Below, one piece after another: positions 57,829 through 64,000 of a stretch of DNA of 64,000 nucleotides. This DNA is from Fomes fomentarius. Lineage: Eukaryota > Basidiomycota > Agaricomycetes > Polyporales > Polyporaceae. Position 1 is the stretch's first letter; each line of letters begins with the position of its first letter. Under the pieces are notes generated by a model. The model did not search any database. It saw only the letters and a program-made list of their open reading frames with translations, and was not told the DNA's origin. The stretch covers positions 2,232,001 to 2,296,000 of the forward strand of contig JABYQN010000001.1 of the NCBI GenBank assembly GCA_022606135.1. The letters run 5' to 3'. The position numbers and the translations under genes were made by a program.

Positions 57829-59139
57829 TCGCCACACGGCTGAAGCTTATAGCTGCTGCATCGTTGTCGCTTGGGTTAGATTCGAGTCCGGGTCGCGACC
57901 AGGCTGGGCGAGGTTATTTTGATTCTTCGCACTGGCGGTCGCTACGCTGACGTCGTCGACGCCCTGTCCCGCTCTCATGCTCTGCGCTCCTCATTTATTC
58001 ACGCACTCGCCCAGGCACCATCCGTACCTCCATCTGACTCTATGCATTCACGTGGCCAGCCCCATCTCTCATTGTGAACCGTCCATCGTCCGCGCACCCC
58101 CGTGGCGTTCCACCTTCACTTGCATCTTTTGTTTTCGTCCTTCCGTTTTGCTCTATATATCTATTATTCTTCCCGCACGCCTAATCTGCGCGCCTCCTAT
58201 TACTTTACCTATGTGTATAGACAGACGATGACCATCCCTCTTGCTCTATCTACATACATACCTTCGCTTTCTCCCCATTTAGCGCTTTGCCGTTGCCCTC
58301 GCATTCCTACGCCCGAACCACTGTACACGGGACAGGTGCACCGAACATCTCTGCCTCTGCCTCCTCGCATTCGTGGGCTACCTGCATCCGCATCCTGGCT
58401 TGGTCGTCCTACCCTCCGCCCTTCCTTCACCATCTTCCTTATGCCGCACCCGCACATCATCACTTGCACCCACCATCATTCCCCTCCTTATACCTCATCC
58501 CATACCTCGGCCTCGCCACTCTCTGACCCGGGGCCCACGCTCGGGTGGCACTCCCTCCACGAGCCCGAACGATACGAAAGACAGAGAACACAAAAGAACC
58601 GAAATCTTCGCTTGTACACGTTATGATACTACTTAGAAAGAGCGGTCGTGTAATTGTACGCGTACATCTCACAGCAATACATCGTGCACTCCGTATGTCG
58701 TGTCGTGCTTGCTTCCTCTCAGGGTTTGTCGACGTACTCAGTATCAAGTGCTCAGATTTGGAAACGAGGGTTCGGATTTACTGTGCTGATATGTTGCAGG
58801 CGCCAGCCCGAATGCATGCTGGAATATCTATGTCATCGAGACACATGGTCATCTTTAGTCTAAATCTTCATATTCGTCCCTAGCATGGTGGTGGACTTTG
58901 CCGATGAGGAGGTGTAGCGGTGCTAAGAGTAAATTCTAGCGCGGCACCAACACCGCGGGGATTGACGGTAACTGAACGGCGAGGCGTGTCCCCAACAGCA
59001 ACTTCCGTACGATGAACCGTTCCAGATTCAGATTCCTATCCGATTCATGAAAGAGAATCAAATAAAATATCATGAGGGCTGATACAAAGTGAATAGAGAC
59101 GGAGGGGCTCGATGGGAAGGACATGAGGCCCAATTACCG
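57829..59139. other. Convergent 3' region, kinase / YOS9
   Basis: A 1.3 kb spacer. CT-rich plus-strand sequence at 57950-58550 creates a long open frame (58102-58626) that I regard as chance. No gene is recognised. Confidence 0.45.
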
Positions 59140-61007
59140 TCAGAGTTCTTCGCGGGGCTTCTTCGCCCGTCCCTTCGCCCTTCCCTTGCCACTGCCCGCC
59201 GCCACTGCCGCTTCTGCTGCCTCTTCGTCGTCGTCTGATGCATCTGAGCGGGGGTTGCTTCTCGAATCAGAGTTCGCCTTCTCCCCCTTGCGTCGCAGAT
59301 TGCGCCCCGCAGCGCGCAGGATCTCGGCCAGCCGTTCCTCATAGTCGGCAAAGTCGTCACCAAGAAGCACCGGCTCGCCCGCACCCTCACCCTCGCCCTC
59401 GCCCTCGGTGTCGTCGTAAAACTCGCCTGCATCCTCAAGCGCAAGGTCGTCCACGTCGATATCCACAAACTCAACGACAAAATCGCCCTCGCCGTCCGGC
59501 AGGCGTTCGACAAACAGGTGCGAGTCTCCCTCTGCGCCGCCCTCCTGGCGCGCGAGAATGCGCTCGAGCGCCTTACGAAGGATGTCGGAGTGCGCGACCA
59601 TCTTCAGATCTTCCTTGCTCTTTGGTGAAGCCTCGGCGGGAGGGGGCGGAGCGAGCACCTTCTTCTGTGCCCGGGCGCGCTTGATAGGCTGCGCGGCTTC
59701 TGGGAGCTCACGGTCGACTCGATCGTACTCTTCGGGGCCAACGACCTCGCGGCAGCGGATGAAGTCCTCCTCGGCGTCGATGCGCGACTTGAAGCCCGGC
59801 TCGCCGCAGAGGCGGGGCGTGGCGATGTGCAGGACATAGTGGCACGTCTGGGTCTCCTTGACGAAGAGGATCGTGTCGGTCATGGTCATCGAGCAGTGGA
59901 ACTGTAGGTGGATGACAAGGGTAGGAGCGGAAGCGGAGCCGAATGAAGCGGGTGAATATCGTAGGAAGACGGTCAGAGAGGAAGGGGACTTGCCTGGATC
60001 TCGACCTCACGCTTCCTGCCCATTTTGTCGCAATACGTACCTTCTCCCCACCGCTGAACGAGGTAGCGCGATCCGGCTCCTCGGGCCAACTCGAGGTTAG
60101 CGGCGGCGGCGACTTCAGCGGGGGTCAGCTCGGCTCCGGCTTCGAGTGTCGGAGGAGCCCGCCCGAGCATGTATGCTTCCCACTAAGAGGCACAGAACGA
60201 TGTCAATTTAGAGAACGGTGCAGCATGGGTAGAGAGTCACGCGGGGTGCACGTACTTCCGGATCCTCTTCTGGCTTGTACTCGCCTGTTATCGACCACGT
60301 TCCCGATTAGCAAAGGCGACGGCACGGCAAGAGAAGTGTGTGTCACCTGTGCTGGGGATTTGCTGGTGGTGCAACTCGTGAAATTGACGGACATGGGAAT
60401 TATGGCAGTACGAGTATGTGAACCACCCTTGGCGGTGCTGTAACCGGGATGTCGGCGGAGAGAGTGCATTGATTTGTAGCCAAGACTTACGTAGAGACAT
60501 GTGCCGGATAAAGGCTGGAGAAGAGCCCAGCTGTGTACAGGGGTGGCGACTTCGGTCGGGGCTTCCTCGACCGGGGGGGTTTCCTTAGGTGGTGGAGGGA
60601 TGAGACAAAGATACGAGGACTTGGGACCGAGTTTCATCTGTTGGAGGGTGTATTTTGCATCCTGGGCCAAGGCTGGCTGCGCAGAAGGAAGCCATGAGCT
60701 TACGGAGGACACACGGCAATAGATACGGTGTACAGACATCAGGCAGGGCATCGTCTGAGCTCTCTATGCCCTTCAGTGGGTTGGCGGGCCACGGAGAGCC
60801 TTGCCACGGCTGGTCGAGGAATTCTGCCTCTCCTCCACGGAGACCGTCCACGAGCCATCGCTGGGCGGTTTGATTGAGAAGGGGGAGACCGTTAAGGAAG
60901 GAGACGCGATATTTGGGGAACGCGTAGGGGTCCTCTGGGACGCGCGAGTGGTGGAGACGTGCGGCGACGAGGGCAACGAGGGAGAGCGGGACGGCGAGGG
61001 CGAGCAT
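59140..61007 (-). CDS. YOS9: Yos9/OS-9-type ER quality-control lectin
   Basis: This lectin of the ER lumen recognises trimmed glycans on misfolded proteins and delivers them to the Hrd1 degradation complex. The start at 61007 gives a signal peptide (MLALAVPLSLVALVAARL) followed by EDPYAFPKYRVSFLNGLPLL and WLVDGLRGGEAEFLDQPW, the family's N-terminal block. Later exons carry YLCLIPPPPKE, PLSGTCLY, then WFTYSYCHNSHVRQFHE (about 60375-60430) of the mannose-6-phosphate receptor homology domain, GTYCDKMGRKREVE (about 60005-60045) and TCHYVLHIATPRLC (about 59805-59855), completing the expected Cys pattern. A long acidic C-terminal region with an EGEGEG run and basic RAKGRAKK end follows. The last four residues are REEL, similar to an HDEL-type retrieval signal. 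About six exons. Confidence 0.92.
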
Positions 61008-61765
61008 GAAGGCCTGTGGAGGCGAGTGAGGGTTGCAGAGGATGTGGTAGAATGCCAGTGAGGATGGGTACACGTCGCGCGGGTGATTGATTAGACGCCT
61101 TGTAGACGCGCGGAGGCGGGGATTAGGGCGGAGGCGTTGGTTGTGTTTCCGCGATGGTGCGAGTGGTGGGCGTCCATGGCTGTGTGCGTCTGGACGACAT
61201 TGTCGGTGTTCAGGTACGCATCATCGATAGAAATGTGCTGTCTGCGAAAGCTGATGCAGATGCGGCTGAGCCGATCGGCTGCTCTCCTGCCACTGTCCAG
61301 TGTCCTCACAAGCTCTGCATGTGAGCCGGCGTTATCTGATTTTTGGCTGAATACTCTCATCAACGCAATTCACATGTATGGCTCGGCCCCTATTATACTA
61401 TTACCTCCCGCCTCGAGCTCGAGCTCGCCCATTCCCCGCCGCTGTTGCTGCCCCAGTGACTGGGGCTCCCGGGGATGTGGACAGAGTCGGAGCTGGCCGG
61501 GCGAGATGGGCGCAAGGCGGGGGCGAGAGGGCAGGCAGACCTCCCTTTTCAATATTCTCGCTGTGAGACGTAAATTACGTACGACAGAGAATTCGAGCAT
61601 GATGGTTCTTCTGGATATTGGAAGAGATATTATCAAGCCCTGTTTTGGGCGTCCTATGCGCGAGAATTCCTCCAGCCATTTCCTCGTTATAACGAGCCCT
61701 TGTCGCGTTTTCCTTCTTCCCTTCATCCGGCCTCTTCTCCCTCCCCCGCCCTACCCCTGTCTCCC
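61008..61765. promoter_or_regulatory. Divergent region, YOS9 / AT-hook gene
   Basis: 758 bp between start codons. A 259-codon plus frame (61137-61916) runs through it and into the first AT-hook exon in another phase; no motif supports it. Confidence 0.4.
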
Positions 61766-62343
61766 ATGTCTGCCTCGCCAGAGCCCAGGGCTGCCAGCGA
61801 GGAGAAAGACGAGATCGAGGACACCACCGGCGAGCCTGAGCAAGGTTAGTCAACTGCCGTCCACCTCTCTTGCACCGCGCGCACCTAGCTTCTCCGCAAG
61901 CGCCGTACTGACCTAGTCCTTGATCTTGCGATCTCAGGTTCCGCCGCCGCCGCCAACCCTCCCAAGCGCAAGCGCGGCCGTCCTCCAGGCAGTAAGAACA
62001 AGAAGACTCTTGCCGCAGAGGCTGCTGCTGCTGTTGCTGGCCCGTCCGAAGTTACAAAGAGACCGAGGGGCAGACCAAAGAAGGTGGGTCCGTTTGTCCG
62101 AACCAGCGTACGTTTCCTCTTCCTAATCTTTGTCCGCTAACATCCCAGAGGAAGCCGGAAGACGACGAGAAGGCCGACGGTGGTGGAGAACCCTCAGAGC
62201 CACCGCCCAAGAGGAAGAGAGGCCGCCCTCGCAAGAATCCTCTTCCGGAGCCCATCGGAGGCGACGAGGGCGAAGCGAGTACGGCACCAGAATCAAACCC
62301 GCCAAAGAAAAAGCGGGGTCGACCCCGGAAGAACTCGAGTTGA
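61766..62343 (+). CDS. HMGA-like AT-hook DNA-binding protein
   Basis: Three exons give about 140 residues. Exon 1 (61766 to about 61844) is acidic: MSASPEPRAASEEKDEIEDT. Exon 2 (about 61939-62082) begins GSAAAAANPP and holds AT-hooks KRKRGRPPGSK and KRPRGRPKK. Exon 3 (about 62150-62343) holds KRKRGRPRKNP and KKKRGRPRKNSS, the latter at the extreme C-terminus. So there are four G-R-P cores flanked by basic residues, the minor-groove AT-hook signature. The composition (small, Pro/Glu/Lys-rich, no other domain) is that of HMGA-like chromatin proteins. Splice sites are clear GT-AG. Specific targets cannot be inferred. Confidence 0.9.
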
Positions 62344-63085
62344 ACGCCGTTACCATACGCCTACGGTCCGCGACCATCCTCCCACTGAATATGCACCTCC
62401 GCCCCCGCCACGCGCGGGCCACCGTTACCCTTCCCAAGCCCCGTCTTCTTGTACTATATATTTATCACCGCCCTTCATGAACATCGTACACTCTTGCTTA
62501 TGGCCGCCCGCTTTCCTACTGCCTCACCTACCGTCCCAACTAGTGTCTGAACTCATATGCTACGACTATACTTTTACTGTTCTCTTTGTCTCTCATGCTT
62601 TCCCACTCCCACACCGCAGCTTCCGAGCAATACATCACCCTTCCCCCGTGGCGAACAAGGCATATTCGCAAGGACTCGGAGAGCTTACTGGCCCTGCACC
62701 TTCCGCAAAGCCACCGTACCGTGGGGCACAGGCTGCCAACCAACTCTGCTCCCGCCGCCGAGAGTGCACCCTTCCCCTTGACCCGAGGGTGGGTCGGCCC
62801 GTGCTGCCTGGGAGTGCATGCCTTCTGCGCGATATGCGTGATATGACAGCCGCATGAAATTTCCGGAATCCCACAAAATGTCCAACCAGAAAGCCGGTCC
62901 CATGTGGATGCCAGTTAGACAGCCGAGGGCGGAAGATCGCCATCGAGCCGTGCCAGGACCACACTTTCCCGCGAGCGTGACTATTACGACATTTAATTAT
63001 ACGCGGCCCACGCTCCTGGCCCGGAAATGCGAGCGATCTAATAGTTCGACACGGTTGGCTGTTGGTCATCTATATAATACATGCC
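62344..63085. other. Convergent 3' region, AT-hook gene / BNA4
   Basis: 742 bp with short frames only, including a 144-codon minus frame (62635-63069) without recognisable motif. No gene called. Confidence 0.45.
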
Positions 63086-64000
63086 TCACGTCCGGTTACA
63101 CAGCCGACGCAACAGCGTGACACATGTGATGCCCACCGCGCCTACAGCCACCCCTGCGCTCAGCCAGGCAGCGATCCCGAGCGTGTGTGACTGCTGTTGG
63201 TATTTGCGTTGGGCTGCCGAGTAGCTGATGTCCGGCCGGAAGGTGACCATGGTGTACAGTGGGAGCCATCCGCTCGGGGAGTTCACGAAGGTTGTATTGG
63301 CGAGCGGCTTTTCCACGTCTTTCGTGGTAACGTGCTTCCAGTTCAGAGAGTAGAGGAGGTTATCCAGAGCCTTACGAAAACGGTAGCCGGGCGTGGTGAC
63401 CGAATGGCGCATCTCCACGCTAGAACATTAATTTTCCAGCCGGGCTGCGTCAGAACGCGGCGACGCTAGAACAAATGTCACCCACTAATTCGCCATAGCC
63501 AAGTCACATGCGGCGACCAGGTCCTCGTGGCGGCTCTCTGAATACGAGCGCAAGGCACCGGCCAGCCGGAGGTCTTCCTTCCCCTCCGGGACCTGAGAGG
63601 TTGGGACCACCCGTGCGTCGCGAAGAAGAATATCTAGGACCCGGACATCTTCTAGCCCACAGTTAAGACCCTGGCCGTAGAATGGAACCATCGCATGGGC
63701 GGAGTCCCCGAGAATGACCACGCGATCCTTGTAATGATACGGCTTCGCCTGGTGGTTGCCAGGGCGGGGAGAAGGGTTTATGGGGGGGGGGGATAAAAGT
63801 TCATCATGTATGTTGATTGTCTTTTATTGCCGCACGAAACACAACGGAAAGACCCGCACCTTGATTGACATAAGCGCACTGCGGGGGTTCCGATGGAAGT
63901 CGCTGAGCAGCGCCTCCTCGCCAATGAGGGGCAGCGCGTCGGGAAAATTGGCGTGGAACCATCTGACAATGGACTCGTCAGAGTCGAGGCGTTCGAATTC
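63086..64000 (-). CDS. BNA4: Kynurenine 3-monooxygenase, C-terminal part (runs off the right edge)
   Basis: FAD-dependent hydroxylase of the mitochondrial outer membrane that converts kynurenine to 3-hydroxykynurenine. Only the C-terminal half is in the window, three exons on the minus strand. The first reads through the edge as WFHANFPDALPLIGEEALL.. and ends ALMSIK. The second (about 63478-63740) has YHYKDRVVILGDSAHAMVPF followed by YGQGLNCGLED, the FAD ribose-binding GD motif and family signature. The third (63086-63420) has NYVEMRHSVTTPGYRFRK and ends in a hydrophobic anchor (AAWLSAGVAVGAVGITCVTL) with a short basic tail at 63086. The intron between the first two contains an 11-base G run (plus strand). 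It is the third kynurenine-pathway gene in the window. Confidence 0.93.
63782..63792. repeat. Poly-G run in a BNA4 intron
   Basis: Eleven consecutive G on the plus strand (C on the coding strand) lie inside the intron about 63741-63860. It does not touch coding sequence, but its length may be a sequencing uncertainty. Confidence 0.7.

Noticed and set aside
58102..58626. 174-codon plus-strand frame rich in His, Pro, Ser, Thr
   Set aside because: It lies in CT-rich sequence after the kinase stop codon, has no motif, and is likely 3' UTR or intergenic.
61137..61916. 259-codon plus-strand frame between YOS9 and the AT-hook gene
   Set aside because: It overlaps the first AT-hook exon in another phase and shows no domain.
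1..64000. Possible transposable elements
   Set aside because: No reverse transcriptase, integrase, transposase or helitron motifs were seen in any frame, and no long terminal repeats were recognised by eye; a full repeat search was not possible here.

Overview
The window looks like nuclear DNA of a basidiomycete fungus, most likely an Agaricomycete. Genes are split by many short GT-AG introns of about 50-80 nt. The left end carries a family (DUF6533 membrane proteins) known mainly from basidiomycetes, and the conserved genes have a typical fungal architecture. I saw no reverse transcriptase, integrase, transposase, rRNA, convincing tRNA or CRISPR-like array.

Region 1 (about 0.5-14 kb) is a head-to-tail array, all on the minus strand, of five complete DUF6533-type multi-span membrane protein genes. 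A sixth copy keeps only its 3' exons. Each unit is about 1.7 kb and is separated from the next by 0.8-1.1 kb of DNA with no recognisable gene. Three neighbouring copies share a C-terminal tail motif and a modified first helix, so the array seems to have expanded locally.

Region 2 (15-48 kb) is dense housekeeping sequence, mostly in alternating convergent and divergent pairs: an unknown membrane-anchored protein, a FUN14 mitochondrial protein, the rRNA methyltransferase Nop2, a PalI/Sur7-type membrane protein, an Ala/Glu/Pro/Lys-rich protein, eIF2B epsilon, the proteolipid Pmp3, kynurenine formamidase, kynureninase, an Sso1-type syntaxin, asparagine synthetase, a RhoGEF, a METTL21/EFM-type methyltransferase, an EF-hand-like protein and the splicing helicase Prp28.

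Region 3 (48.2-54.5 kb) is gene-poor, with one weak hypothetical gene. Region 4 (54.5-64 kb) has a Hal4/Sat4-type kinase, the ER lectin Yos9/OS-9, an AT-hook protein and the 3' part of kynurenine 3-monooxygenase, which runs off the right edge.

Three enzymes of the tryptophan-to-NAD (kynurenine) pathway lie within 35 kb: formamidase (BNA7) and kynureninase (BNA5) are adjacent and convergent, and the 3-monooxygenase (BNA4) is at the right end. Other points of interest are a 5-nt microexon in PMP3, a very short PMP3/BNA7 divergent promoter with a TGACGTCA site, a GC-AG intron in PRP28, long insertions inside a kinase lobe and a DH domain, and a long tail on eIF2B epsilon. Exon structures were read by eye from splice signals and family motifs. 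Outer boundaries are start and stop codons unless stated; internal splice sites are approximate.
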